A DNA stretch of 64,000 bases, taken from positions 434,001-498,000 of the forward strand of contig NZ_CP010311.1 of assembly GCF_000827125.1 (NCBI RefSeq), read 5' to 3'. Below, piece after piece: positions 17,625-26,461 of this stretch (positions are counted from its first letter, which is position 1; every line of letters starts with the position of its first letter). Source of the stretch: Geoalkalibacter subterraneus (GTDB lineage Bacteria > Desulfobacterota > Desulfuromonadia > Desulfuromonadales > Geoalkalibacteraceae). The position numbers were made by a program, and so were the translations under genes. A model generated the notes under the pieces. That model did no database searches and was not told the DNA's origin. It saw only the letters and a list, made by a program, of their open reading frames with translations.

Positions 17625-17812
17625 AACTGTCTCCGGGATGCCGATTGCCGTGTCGGAAGATCTCGCCCCTGTAACCAAGGACGGCTTCTGAAAGCCGCTT
17701 CAGGCTTCCCGCTGCAAGGCGGGCCTGCTCACCACGACTTTACACGAAGCGCGATTCAACATCATGCTGGCGAGTGTTTCGTCAGCGAAAATCGCACATC
17801 CCAGAGAAGTCA
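17625..17812 (-). ncRNA. ssrS: 6S RNA
   Basis: Global regulator that mimics an open promoter and holds sigma-70 RNA polymerase. A 10-bp closing stem joins 17797-17806 to 17631-17640 (one G-U pair). Blocks match E. coli 6S RNA in order: TTCTCTGGGATGT at the 5' end (E. coli TTCTCTGAGATGT), GGTGAGCA followed by a CG hairpin and GAAGCCT in the second half of the bubble region, GGTTACAG, and GGCATC then CGGAGA at the 3' end. The length of about 180 bases is right, and a rho-independent terminator follows. The ends are estimates. It lies between two genes read in the opposite direction. Confidence 0.85.
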
Positions 17813-17931
17813 AAGAACAGAAAGTAAAAGGCTTTTTTCCTCAGCAGCCTTTAACTGCATACTATATAAAATCCTGCCCCGAGGCAAGTATTTTTAACCC
17901 ACAGAACGCAACAAGGAGAACCGAAGGTTTT

Positions 17932-19611
17932 ATGAGCAGCGACGACAAAAAAGTCATTTATTCCATGATGAAAGTGGGCAAGTACCACAACAAGAAGCCG
18001 GTTCTGAAAGACATCTCTCTGTCCTATTTCTACGGCGCCAAGATCGGCGTGCTGGGTCTCAACGGCTCGGGCAAGAGTACGCTGCTGCACATCATGGCCG
18101 GGGTCGATAAGGATTTCGTCGGCCAGGCCTCGCTCTCCCCCGGCTACAGTGTCGGTTTCCTCGAACAGGAGCCGCATCTCGACGAGAACAAGACCGTGCG
18201 CCAGGTGGTGGAAGAAGGTGTGCAGCAGACCGTTGATCTGCTCAAGGAATTCGAGGAGATCAACCTCAAGTTCGCCGAGCCCATGTCCGACGACGAAATG
18301 AACAAACTCATCGAACGGCAGGGCGAGGTGCAGGAGCAGCTCGACGCCCATGACGCCTGGGACCTCGACAGCCGCCTGGAGATGGCGATGGACGCTCTGC
18401 GCTGCCCGCCCGGAGATTCGCCGGTCAAAGTGCTCTCCGGCGGCGAAAAGCGCCGCGTGGCCCTGTGCCGGTTGCTGTTGCAGAAACCCGACATCCTGCT
18501 GTTGGACGAACCGACCAACCATCTCGACGCTGAAACCGTCGCCTGGCTCGAGCACCACCTGCAGCGTTACGAGGGGACGATCATCGCCGTGACCCATGAC
18601 CGTTATTTTCTCGACAATGTGGCCGGCTGGATCCTTGAGCTCGACCGCGGCGAGGGAATCCCCTGGAAGGGCAATTACAGCTCATGGCTGGAGCAGAAGC
18701 AGGAGCGGCTGCGGCGCGAGGAAAAGAGCGAGAGCGATCGGCAGAAGACTCTGGAGCGTGAGCTGGAGTGGATCCGCTTGACCCCCAAAGCGCGCCACGC
18801 CAAAAGTAAGGCGCGCATCACCGCCTATGAAAAGATGTTGGCGCAGGAGTCCGACCAGCGGGCCCGCGACCTGGAACTTTATATCCCGCCGGGACCGCGC
18901 CTGGGCGGCGTCGTCATCGAGGCCGACAGTGTTGCCAAGGGGTATGGAGACCGCTTGCTGTTCGAGAACCTCTCCTTCCAGCTGCCGCCCGGTGGGATCG
19001 TCGGCGTGATCGGCCCCAATGGCGCGGGCAAAACCACCCTGTTCCGATTGATCACCGGACAGGAGCAGCCCGATGAAGGCAGTTTCAAGGTGGGCGATAC
19101 GGTCAAGCTGGCCTATGTCGACCAGAGTCGTACCCTTGACCCCGACAAGACCATCTGGGAAGAGGTGACCGGCGGCGAGGAGATGGTCCGCCTCGGCAAG
19201 CACCAGGTCAACAGCCGCGGCTATGTGGCGCGTTTTAATTTCTCCGGCAGCGACCAGCAGAAAAAAGTCGGAGTGCTCTCCGGCGGCGAGCGCAATCGCG
19301 TGCATCTGGCTAAGATGCTCAGGGAAGAAGGCAACGTGCTGCTGCTGGACGAACCGACCAACGACCTGGACGTCAACACTATGCGGGCGCTGGAAGAAGC
19401 GCTGGAGAATTTTGCCGGATGCGCGGTAGTGATCAGCCACGACCGCTGGTTTCTCGACCGCATCGCCACTCACATTCTCGCTTTCGAGGGGGACAGCCGC
19501 GTGGTCTATTTTGATGGCAACTACAGCGAATACGAGGCGGATTACAAGAAACGCGTCGGCGCTCAGGCCGATCAGCCCCATCGCATCAAGTACCGCAAGA
19601 TGGAGCGTTAG
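17932..19611 (+). CDS. ettA: Energy-dependent translational throttle protein EttA (ABC-F ATPase)
   Basis: ABC-F protein that binds the ribosomal E site and gates entry into elongation according to the ATP/ADP ratio. At 559 residues it is near the 555 of E. coli EttA and aligns along its whole length. Two ATPase domains are visible, with Walker A NGSGKST and NGAGKTT, signature LSGGEKRRVAL and LSGGERNRVHL, and Walker B LLLDEPTNHLDAE and LLLDEPTNDLDVN. The diagnostic segment ELDRGEGIPWKGNYSSWLEQ is present. ATG 17932 is chosen; the longer frame upstream runs into the 6S RNA region and is not protein-like. A strong terminator follows. Confidence 0.95.
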   Translation: MSSDDKKVIYSMMKVGKYHNKKPVLKDISLSYFYGAKIGVLGLNGSGKSTLLHIMAGVDKDFVGQASLSPGYSVGFLEQEPHLDENKTVRQVVEEGVQQTVDLLKEFEEINLKFAEPMSDDEMNKLIERQGEVQEQLDAHDAWDLDSRLEMAMDALRCPPGDSPVKVLSGGEKRRVALCRLLLQKPDILLLDEPTNHLDAETVAWLEHHLQRYEGTIIAVTHDRYFLDNVAGWILELDRGEGIPWKGNYSSWLEQKQERLRREEKSESDRQKTLERELEWIRLTPKARHAKSKARITAYEKMLAQESDQRARDLELYIPPGPRLGGVVIEADSVAKGYGDRLLFENLSFQLPPGGIVGVIGPNGAGKTTLFRLITGQEQPDEGSFKVGDTVKLAYVDQSRTLDPDKTIWEEVTGGEEMVRLGKHQVNSRGYVARFNFSGSDQQKKVGVLSGGERNRVHLAKMLREEGNVLLLDEPTNDLDVNTMRALEEALENFAGCAVVISHDRWFLDRIATHILAFEGDSRVVYFDGNYSEYEADYKKRVGAQADQPHRIKYRKMER

Positions 19612-19628
19612 CGAGCGTCTATTTCTTG

Positions 19629-19680
19629 ACACAAAAAAAACAGCTGGACTCTTCTCAGGAGACCGGCTGTTTTTTTGTGT
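19629..19680 (+). terminator. Rho-independent terminator after ettA
   Basis: Long inverted repeat (ACAC, A-run, CAGCTGG with CCGGCTG, T-run, GTGT). The U tract forms part of the stem. Confidence 0.85.
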
Positions 19681-19718
19681 TGGATAAAAATGGGTGATGG
19701 GAGATGTCAGCGGGCGGC

Positions 19719-19826
19719 ATGGGATCGCACCTCCCATGTCAAGGGACGCTTTTCGCCATCCCTGGCCGCTTGACTGGCGCCCTCCCTGGCGCCAGACACC
19801 CTTGTCATGGGAGGTGCGATCCCATG
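19719..19826. repeat. Dispersed palindromic element, copy A
   Basis: A 108-base intergenic element with 28-base terminal inverted arms (one mismatch; the core reads GGGATCGCACCTCCCATG). An inner hairpin TGGCGCC-CTCCCT-GGCGCCA lies at about 19775-19794. Copies lie at 35291, 57613 and 60895. It sits between the ettA terminator and the htpX stop. Confidence 0.85.
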
Positions 19827-19844
19827 GGGCAGATGGATGAAAAG

Positions 19845-20732
19845 CTACTGGCCGCGTTTCAACGCCTCGATCCGCTCCTCCAGGGGAGGGTGGGTCATGA
19901 ACAGGCGCTTGAGGCCATGGCCGATGGGGCCGGAGATGCCGAAAGACTTCATCTGGTCCGGCAGGTGCGGCTGGTTGACGCTGAGGCGCAGCTTCTCCAG
20001 CGCGCCGATCATCTTTTCGCGCCCGGCCAGGCTGGCGCCGCCGGAGTCGGCCCGGAATTCGCGCTGGCGGCTGAACCAGAAGACGATGGTGCTGGCGAGG
20101 ATGCCGAACACCAGCTGGGTGACGATGGAGGTGATGAAAAAGGCCGGGCCGTGGCCTTCCTCCGTCTTGAAGACCGTCCGGTCAACAATGTGCCCCACCA
20201 CCCGCGAGGCGACAATGACGAAGGTGTTGACCACCCCTTGGATGAGAGCCAGTGTGACCATGTCGCCGTTGGCGACGTGGCTCACCTCGTGGGCCAGTAC
20301 TGCTTCCGCCTCTTCGCGATCCATCGCCCGCAGCAGGCCGGTGCTGACTGCCACCAGGGCATTGTTGCGGCGCATCCCGGTGGCAAAAGCGTTGGCATCG
20401 GGAGCATCGTAGATGGCCACTTCCGGCATGCCGATACCAGCGACTTCCGCCTGGCGGCGCACGGTTTGCACCAGCCAGTCCTCGACCTCATTGCTCGGTG
20501 TGGTGATGACTTTGGCGCCGGTGAGGCGCTTGGCAGTCCATTTGGAGATGGCCAGAGAGATCAATGAGCCGCCGAAACCAAAAACAGCGGCAAAAACTAT
20601 CAGATTATAAAGATCGAGACCGACCCCCTGTTCATCGAGAATGCGACCGACGCCGAGCAGGCTCAGTACAACGCTCAGGACCAGGACGATCGCCAGGTTG
20701 GTAATGACGAACAGCATGACTCTTTTGAACAT
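19845..20732 (-). CDS. htpX: Membrane zinc metalloprotease HtpX
   Basis: Inner-membrane M48 protease that degrades misfolded membrane proteins. Two hydrophobic segments lie near the N-terminus, then the zinc site HEVSH in [15 protein letters not shown], then two more hydrophobic segments around [14 protein letters not shown] and [15 protein letters not shown], and the third zinc ligand in [13 protein letters not shown]. The 295-residue length is normal. The C-terminus ends in the family motif [15 protein letters not shown]. It is a single-gene unit between ettA and the OmpA-like gene. Confidence 0.95.
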   Translation of the reverse strand: MFKRVMLFVITNLAIVLVLSVVLSLLGVGRILDEQGVGLDLYNLIVFAAVFGFGGSLISLAISKWTAKRLTGAKVITTPSNEVEDWLVQTVRRQAEVAGIGMPEVAIYDAPDANAFATGMRRNNALVAVSTGLLRAMDREEAEAVLAHEVSHVANGDMVTLALIQGVVNTFVIVASRVVGHIVDRTVFKTEEGHGPAFFITSIVTQLVFGILASTIVFWFSRQREFRADSGGASLAGREKMIGALEKLRLSVNQPHLPDQMKSFGISGPIGHGLKRLFMTHPPLEERIEALKRGQ

Positions 20733-20953
20733 GTTTCTTTTTCCTCCAAGCTAGCTGGTTGACGTTCAGGCAATAATTTTTTGTTATCGCGCTGAAAAAA
20801 GGAGCGCCGCCAGAGGGAAGTACCGAAACAGGCGACGATGAGATTTATTATGAAGAATGGGGGGCAAGTGTCAAGAAAATCCGGATAAATTCGCATCGGC
20901 CTAGAGGCGTTTGATTTTTATCGGCCTGCAAGGTGTGCGCACAAAAGAGGAGT

Positions 20954-20989
20954 ACAAAAACGCCCGCGCTGAAAAATCTGCGCGGGCGT
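20954..20989 (-). terminator. Rho-independent terminator of the OmpA-like lipoprotein gene
   Basis: A perfect 10-bp GC stem (ACGCCCGCGC with GCGCGGGCGT) is followed on the minus strand by TTTTTGT. The remainder of 20733-21018 shows no gene. Confidence 0.85.
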
Positions 20990-21018
20990 TGCAAATAAAG
21001 CCAGTTGGTGGAATAGCG

Positions 21019-21669
21019 TTAGTTCAGCGGGGTGATTCGAATCTCCACCCTGCGGTTGAGTTGTCGCCCATGTTCGGTGCTGTTGTCGGCAATCGGGTTG
21101 GCTTCGCCGTACCCGATGGTGTTCATGCGCGCGGCGCTGACCCCCTGAGCCAAGAGAGCGTTCTTGACGGCCTCGGCGCGGCGCTGCGACAGCTGCAGGT
21201 TGTATTCCTCGCTGCCGGTGCTGTCGGTGTGCCCCGAGATGGTCAGGCGGGTCTGGGGGTACTGGGAAAGAACGTTGGCGACCCGGTTGATCTCGTCATA
21301 GGCGCCCGGCTTGAGAGAGGCCGAATTGACGTCGAACATGACATCCGATTTGAAGGTCAGGGCAATGGTGTTGGCCTGGCGCTGGATGCTTGCGCCTTCG
21401 ACTCCGGCCACCGCCTGCTGCAGGGCGGCTTCCTGCTTATCCATATAGCTGCCGATAGATCCTCCGGCCAATCCGCCGACCACCGCACCGATGCCGGCAC
21501 CGATGAGGGTCGACTCGGTATCGCCGCCGATCGCCTGACCCAAACCTGCACCTGCCGCGGCACCGACACCGGTGCCGATGCCTGCACCCTGCTGGGTTTT
21601 GGTGAGGGGCTGGGCACAGCCTGCGGCAATCAGGGTGACAGCCATCAGGGTGATCAGAACTTTTTTCAT
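21019..21669 (-). CDS. OmpA family lipoprotein with glycine-zipper segment
   Basis: A 216-residue outer-membrane lipoprotein. The signal peptide ends in a lipobox (LIAAGC), so the mature N-terminus would be cysteine 18. Residues about 28-80 are glycine/alanine-rich (GIGTGVGAAAGAGLGQAIGG), as in YfiB/YiaD-type proteins. The C-terminal OmpA domain (about 100-216) binds peptidoglycan, with ISGHTDSTGSEEYNLQLSQR and NRRVEIRI. It probably tethers the outer membrane to the wall. It is a monocistronic unit with its own promoter and terminator. Confidence 0.93.
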   Translation of the reverse strand: MKKVLITLMAVTLIAAGCAQPLTKTQQGAGIGTGVGAAAGAGLGQAIGGDTESTLIGAGIGAVVGGLAGGSIGSYMDKQEAALQQAVAGVEGASIQRQANTIALTFKSDVMFDVNSASLKPGAYDEINRVANVLSQYPQTRLTISGHTDSTGSEEYNLQLSQRRAEAVKNALLAQGVSAARMNTIGYGEANPIADNSTEHGRQLNRRVEIRITPLN

Positions 21670-21714
21670 GATATCCTCCGTTTAATGTGAATATGAAATT
21701 ATATCTCGGGGGCT

Positions 21715-21742
21715 ATTATACTGTGTGGAACCGGCGATGCAA
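21715..21742 (-). promoter_or_regulatory. Sigma-70 promoter of the OmpA-like gene
   Basis: A consensus TATAAT box on the minus strand with TTGCAT 16 bases upstream, about 45 bases before the start codon. Confidence 0.7.
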
Positions 21743-21925
21743 CCTTCATCGGCCGACATGTCGCCCGATGTCGCCTGCAAAAGGGCCTATGCGGTGCTCT
21801 TTCGGCGCTCCGGAAGTGCCTGAATCAGGGTTAATATCAGGCTGGGGCGCCAAATCCTTGAAAAGCTGAATTGCTGCGTGGTAAATTTGCCACTTTCCAT
21901 ATGAAACTGAACAGGAGTTTGTGTC

Positions 21926-22213
21926 ATGAAAATATCCCGTGAAGAGGTGGAGCATGTCGCCCGTCTGGCGCGGCTGGCTCTGCCCGAGGATGAAATCGAT
22001 CGCCTGACCGGCGAAATGGACGCCATTCTCGGCTATGTTGAAAAGCTCAATGAACTCGATACGGAGGGGATCGTTCCGACCGCGCATGTGGTGCCGGTGG
22101 AAAATGCCCTGCGTGAAGATGAAGTCAAACCCTCCCTCGGGGCTGAAAAAGCACTCGCCAACGCCCCGCAGTCTGCCAACGGCTGCTTCCGGGTGCCGCG
22201 CGTGATTGAATAA
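21926..22213 (+). CDS. gatC: Asp-tRNA(Asn)/Glu-tRNA(Gln) amidotransferase subunit C
   Basis: Small (95-residue) stabilising subunit of the GatCAB enzyme that converts misacylated Glu-tRNA(Gln) and Asp-tRNA(Asn). Typical segments are VEHVARLARLALPEDE and the LGYVEKLNELDTEGI hinge. It is the first gene of a gatCAB run read in one direction. The ATG has AGGAG upstream. The 98-base gap to gatA has a possible one-arm remnant of the dispersed repeat. Confidence 0.95.
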   Translation: MKISREEVEHVARLARLALPEDEIDRLTGEMDAILGYVEKLNELDTEGIVPTAHVVPVENALREDEVKPSLGAEKALANAPQSANGCFRVPRVIE

Positions 22214-22311
22214 GTACATCTATTCGCCTCATTGGAGCTGCGACCCCACGTTGAAAAGTTAAGAATACATCAGGGACATGTGCCGCCGATCAGGCGGAAT
22301 GGAGATACATC

Positions 22312-23769
22312 ATGAATTGGACTGATCTGACTCTGCGCGAGCTGGGAGAGAAACTCCGGGCACGTGAAGTTTCTTCGCAGGAGTTGACCCGCGCCTGCTT
22401 TGAGCGCGTCGATGCTACCGACCAGCGTGTCAACACCTTTATCACCCGCTGCGAGGAATCGGCTTTTGCCGCCGCGGAAGCGGCGGATCGCCGCATTGCC
22501 GAAGGGCAGGCTGGGCCGCTGACGGGCATTCCGGTGGCCGTCAAGGATATCTTCAATACCGAAGGAGTTCTGACCACCTGCGCCTCGCGCATCCTCGCCA
22601 ACTACACCGCGCCCTACGATGCCACCGCCGTTGCGCGCCTCAAGGAGGCGGGAGCGGTGATCGTCGGCAAGCTCAACATGGATGAATTCGCCATGGGCAG
22701 CTCCAACGAAAATTCGGCGTATGGCGCCGTGAGAAATCCCTGGAATCTCGAATGCGTCCCGGGCGGTTCATCGGGGGCGTCCGCCGCCGCCGTTGCGGCG
22801 CGCCAGACCGCGGCGACCCTGGGCACGGATACCGGTGGTTCGGTGCGTCTGCCTGCCTCACACTGCGGGGTGGTGGGGCTTAAACCCACATACGGACGCG
22901 TCAGTCGCTACGGCGTCATCGCTTTTGCTTCGTCGCTCGACCAGGTGGGCCCGGTGGCTCGCACCAGCGCCGACTGTGCCGCCATGCTGGGTGCGGTGGC
23001 CGGTCACGACCCGATGGACTCGACCTCAATCGACACGCCGGTGCCGGATTATCTTGCCGGCCTCGATGAGCCGCTCAAGGGGCTGAGAATCGGACTGCCG
23101 AAGGAATATTTCATCGATGGACTCGACGCTGATGTCGACAAGGCGCTGAAAGAGGCGATGGATGTTTATCGCGACCTCGGTGCCGAGTTCGTTGATGTCA
23201 GCCTGCCGCATACTGACTACGCCGTGGCCTGCTACTACCTGATCGCCACCGCCGAGGCTTCGAGCAACCTGGCCCGCTATGACGGCGTGCGCTACGGGGT
23301 GCGCGACGAGGAGGCGAACCACCTGATCGATATGTACATGCAGACCCGGGCGCGCGGTTTCGGCTCCGAGGTCAAGCGGCGTATCATGCTGGGTACCTAT
23401 GCCCTGTCGTCGGGTTATTACGCTGCCTATTATCTCAAGGCGCAAAAGGTGCGCACCCTGATCCGGCAGGATTTTCTCGATGCTTTCGAAAAATGCGATG
23501 TGCTGATGACGCCGGTTGCGCCGACTCCCGCATTTCGCATCGGCGAAAAAATCGCCGATCCGTTGACCATGTATCTTTCCGATATCTTTACTATTTCAGT
23601 TAACCTGGCAGGGACATGCGCTCTTTCTACCCCGTGCGGGTTTTCCGGCGAAAACCTCCCCATCGGCATGCAGTTGGTGGGCAGGCCTTTCGACGAGCAG
23701 ACCATTCTGCGGGCCGGCCATGCCTTTGAGCAGGCAACGCCGTGGCACAAAAAACAGGCGCCTCTCTAA
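22312..23769 (+). CDS. gatA: Asp-tRNA(Asn)/Glu-tRNA(Gln) amidotransferase subunit A
   Basis: Glutaminase (amidase) subunit that releases ammonia from glutamine for transamidation. The Ser-cisSer-Lys triad is visible: the lysine in [13 protein letters not shown], and the serines in [13 protein letters not shown] and [14 protein letters not shown]. The 485-residue length is normal, and the C-terminal segment [17 protein letters not shown] is typical. It lies between gatC and gatB. Confidence 0.97.
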   Translation: MNWTDLTLRELGEKLRAREVSSQELTRACFERVDATDQRVNTFITRCEESAFAAAEAADRRIAEGQAGPLTGIPVAVKDIFNTEGVLTTCASRILANYTAPYDATAVARLKEAGAVIVGKLNMDEFAMGSSNENSAYGAVRNPWNLECVPGGSSGASAAAVAARQTAATLGTDTGGSVRLPASHCGVVGLKPTYGRVSRYGVIAFASSLDQVGPVARTSADCAAMLGAVAGHDPMDSTSIDTPVPDYLAGLDEPLKGLRIGLPKEYFIDGLDADVDKALKEAMDVYRDLGAEFVDVSLPHTDYAVACYYLIATAEASSNLARYDGVRYGVRDEEANHLIDMYMQTRARGFGSEVKRRIMLGTYALSSGYYAAYYLKAQKVRTLIRQDFLDAFEKCDVLMTPVAPTPAFRIGEKIADPLTMYLSDIFTISVNLAGTCALSTPCGFSGENLPIGMQLVGRPFDEQTILRAGHAFEQATPWHKKQAPL

Positions 23770-23780
23770 TGCCCTGGTTG

Positions 23781-23799
23781 GGGCGCACCGAGTGCGCCC
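23781..23799. repeat. Short GC palindrome between gatA and gatB
   Basis: GGGCGCAC-CGA-GTGCGCCC, a perfect 8-bp stem with a three-base loop and no T tract. Possible mRNA processing or stability hairpin. Confidence 0.4.
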
Positions 23800-23845
23800 T
23801 GAACACAAAAATGGTTGCCCCACGCTTAATTCAAGAGGAACGATC

Positions 23846-25294
23846 ATGATTTCAAAATATGAAACTGTCATAGGGCTGGAGGTTCATGTCCAGCTCACGA
23901 CGGATACCAAGATCTTCTGCGGCTGTTCGACCCGTTTCGGCGAAGCGCCCAACAGCCAGACCTGCCCCGTTTGCCTGGGGCTGCCGGGCGCCCTGCCGGT
24001 TCTCAACAGGAAAGTGGTCGATTTCGCCATCCTGACCGGGTTGGCGACCAATTGCAGCATTGCGCCGCGTTCTATCTTCGCGCGCAAGAATTATTTCTAT
24101 CCCGATCTGCCGAAGGGCTATCAGATCAGCCAGTACGAGCTGCCCATCTGTGAACATGGGCGGCTCGACATCGAGACCGAGGAGGGTGGCCCCAAGTCCA
24201 TCGGCATCACCCGCATCCACATGGAGGAGGACGCAGGCAAATCGATGCACGGTGAAACGCCGGAGACCGTCAATTCCTCCCTGGTCGATCTCAATCGCGC
24301 CTGCACGCCGCTGCTTGAGATCGTGTCGGAGCCCGACATGCGCTCCGCCGACGAAGCGATCGCCTACCTCAAGAAACTTCACCAGATCGTGGTCTACCTC
24401 GGCGTGTGCGACGGCAGCATGGAGCAGGGCTCCTTCCGCTGCGACGCCAATGTCTCGGTGCGTCCCCATGGCCAGGCACGCTTCGGCACCCGCGCCGAGA
24501 TCAAAAACATCAACTCCTTCCGTTTCATCAAGCAGGCCATCGAGTACGAAGTCGAGCGCCAGGTGGAGCTGATTGAAGATGGCGGCCACGTGGTGCAGGA
24601 AACCCGCCTGTTCGATCCCGACACTGGCATGACCCGCTCCATGCGCGGCAAAGAGGAAGCCCACGATTACCGCTATTTCCCCGACCCCGACCTGGTGCCG
24701 CTGGTGATCAAGGAGGATTGGATCGAGCGGGTCCGGACCCGGATGCCCGAACTGCCTGAAGCGAAGATGGAACGCTTCATGCGTGATTACGGGATTCCCG
24801 CCTACGACGCCGAGGTGCTGACCGCCGACCGACCCCTGGCCGAATATTACGATGCCTGCGTCAAGCTGCATGGCGGCGGAAAAATCTGCGCCAACTGGGT
24901 GATGGGTGAGGTCACGCGCGGACTCAACGAGCAGGGAATCGCCATTGCCGACTGCCCGGTGACCCCCGAGATGCTGGCCGGCATGCTCAAGCGCATCGAT
25001 GACAACACCATCTCCGGCAAGATTGCCAAAAAAGTTTTCGATGCCATGTGGTCGACCGGCAAGGACGCCGATACCATTATCGAGGAGCAGGGGCTCAAAC
25101 AGGTCACCGACACTGGCGCCATCGAGGCCATGGTGGACGAGATCCTGGCCGCCAACCCGGACCAGGTCGAGGAATTCCGCGGCGGCAAGGAGAAGGTGCT
25201 GGGCTTTTTCGTTGGCCAGGTGATGAAGGCCAGCAAAGGCAAAGCCAACCCCGGCATGGTCAACGAGCTTCTCAGGAAGAAGCTGCAGGATTAA
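23846..25294 (+). CDS. gatB: Asp-tRNA(Asn)/Glu-tRNA(Gln) amidotransferase subunit B
   Basis: The tRNA-binding, kinase-like subunit that activates the Glu/Asp side chain with ATP and receives ammonia from GatA. The 482-residue protein starts with [20 protein letters not shown], has a zinc site (CGC and CPVCLG), [16 protein letters not shown] and [10 protein letters not shown], and ends in the GatB/Yqey domain with [13 protein letters not shown]. The ATG at 23846 follows AGAGGAA. An upstream in-frame ATG lies in gatA and is rejected. A palindromic repeat follows the stop. Confidence 0.97.
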   Translation: MISKYETVIGLEVHVQLTTDTKIFCGCSTRFGEAPNSQTCPVCLGLPGALPVLNRKVVDFAILTGLATNCSIAPRSIFARKNYFYPDLPKGYQISQYELPICEHGRLDIETEEGGPKSIGITRIHMEEDAGKSMHGETPETVNSSLVDLNRACTPLLEIVSEPDMRSADEAIAYLKKLHQIVVYLGVCDGSMEQGSFRCDANVSVRPHGQARFGTRAEIKNINSFRFIKQAIEYEVERQVELIEDGGHVVQETRLFDPDTGMTRSMRGKEEAHDYRYFPDPDLVPLVIKEDWIERVRTRMPELPEAKMERFMRDYGIPAYDAEVLTADRPLAEYYDACVKLHGGGKICANWVMGEVTRGLNEQGIAIADCPVTPEMLAGMLKRIDDNTISGKIAKKVFDAMWSTGKDADTIIEEQGLKQVTDTGAIEAMVDEILAANPDQVEEFRGGKEKVLGFFVGQVMKASKGKANPGMVNELLRKKLQD

Positions 25295-25302
25295 TTTTTT
25301 TC

Positions 25303-25392
25303 TCAACGCAGAGACGCAGAGATCGGAGAGGCGGAGATTTTTAAACTTCAAAGATCTCTCCAGGCTCGGCTTTCTCTGCGCCTCTCCGTTGA
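25303..25392. repeat. CGCAGAG-type palindromic intergenic repeat
   Basis: Imperfect 20-base terminal inverted arms (left TCAACGCAGAGACGCAGAGA; the right arm complement differs at two positions) flank an AT-containing centre. Internal near-repeats GGAGAGGCGGAG and CGCCTCTCC are present. It fills the gatB-mtnA gap. Confidence 0.7.
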
Positions 25393-25414
25393 TTGTTTTT
25401 AAAAAGGATGTCTC

Positions 25415-26458
25415 ATGTCCATCAAACCGATCCAATTCAAAGACGACACCCTGTTGATGATCGACCAGCGGCTGCTGCCCACCGAGGAGGTCTGGCTCGA
25501 GTATCGCGACTACCGCAGCATTGCCGAGGCGATCAAGACCATGGTGGTGCGGGGCGCCCCGGCCATCGGTGTGGCGGCGGCTTACGGCGCGGCTTTTGGC
25601 GCGCGTGAGATCGAGGCGGAGGATTTTGCCGCCTTCCGCCCCCGTTTCGAAAAGGTCTGCCGGGTGCTGGCCGAAACCCGACCCACTGCGGTCAATCTGT
25701 TCTGGGCGCTGGAGCGCATGACCAACTTCGCCCTGGCCCATCAGGAGCTGTCCCTGCCTGAGCTGCGTGAACGGTTGATGGCTGAAGCGCACGAGATTGC
25801 CGCAGAGGATGAGCGCATCAACCGCGCCCTGGGAAAAAACGGCGCCGCGTTGATTCCGAACCCGGCCCGGGTGCTGACTCACTGCAACGCCGGCGCCCTG
25901 GCCACCGCAGGCTACGGGACCGCCCTCGGTGTGGTGCGCGCTGCTGTGGAGGCTGGGCACGAGCTGATGGTGTATGCCGACGAGACGCGCCCGTTCCTGC
26001 AGGGTGCGCGCCTGACGGCCTGGGAGCTGATGAAGGACCGTATTCCGGTGACGCTGATCTGCGACAACATGGCCGGTTATCTCATGAGCCGGGGCGAGAT
26101 CGACTGCGTCATTGTCGGTGCCGACCGCATCGCCGCCAACGGCGACACGGCCAACAAGATCGGTACCTACACGGTGGCCGTCCTGGCTCGTGAACACGGC
26201 ATCCCCTTTTATGTCGCCGCGCCCATTTCCACCATCGACCTGAGCCTGCCCGACGGCAGCCAGATCCCCATCGAGGAACGCGGCCCGCGCGAAGTCACCC
26301 ATATGGGGGGCAGGCAGCTGGCGCCCGATTCCATCGGGGTGCGCAACCCCGCCTTCGATGTTACCCCCGCACGGCTGATTACGGCGATCATCACCGAGCA
26401 TGGCGTGGTGCGCGATAATTTCACCGCCGGGCTGAAAAGCCTTGTCGAGCAGGGGTAG
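25415..26458 (+). CDS. mtnA: S-methyl-5-thioribose-1-phosphate isomerase
   Basis: Converts methylthioribose-1-phosphate to the ribulose form in methionine salvage. The 347-residue protein has the family motifs [15 protein letters not shown], the catalytic cysteine in [19 protein letters not shown], and the aspartate in [19 protein letters not shown]. The ATG has AAAAAGGATG upstream. glnE starts three bases after its stop. No other methionine-salvage gene is in the window, so downstream steps are elsewhere, or the enzyme serves an anaerobic variant of the pathway. Confidence 0.95.
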   Translation: MSIKPIQFKDDTLLMIDQRLLPTEEVWLEYRDYRSIAEAIKTMVVRGAPAIGVAAAYGAAFGAREIEAEDFAAFRPRFEKVCRVLAETRPTAVNLFWALERMTNFALAHQELSLPELRERLMAEAHEIAAEDERINRALGKNGAALIPNPARVLTHCNAGALATAGYGTALGVVRAAVEAGHELMVYADETRPFLQGARLTAWELMKDRIPVTLICDNMAGYLMSRGEIDCVIVGADRIAANGDTANKIGTYTVAVLAREHGIPFYVAAPISTIDLSLPDGSQIPIEERGPREVTHMGGRQLAPDSIGVRNPAFDVTPARLITAIITEHGVVRDNFTAGLKSLVEQG

Positions 26459-26461
26459 CCT

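Noticed and set aside
17589-17812. Cobalamin or other riboswitch before ettA
   Set aside because: The conserved blocks fit 6S RNA on the minus strand, with a terminator at the right end; riboswitch consensus is absent.
17764-17931. Longer N-terminus for EttA
   Set aside because: It runs into the 6S RNA and shows no similarity to ABC-F proteins, while ATG 17932 gives the family start.
23852-26401. 849-codon open frame on the minus strand across gatB and mtnA
   Set aside because: It is a shadow of two strongly conserved genes; high-GC DNA creates such frames, and its residues look like no family.
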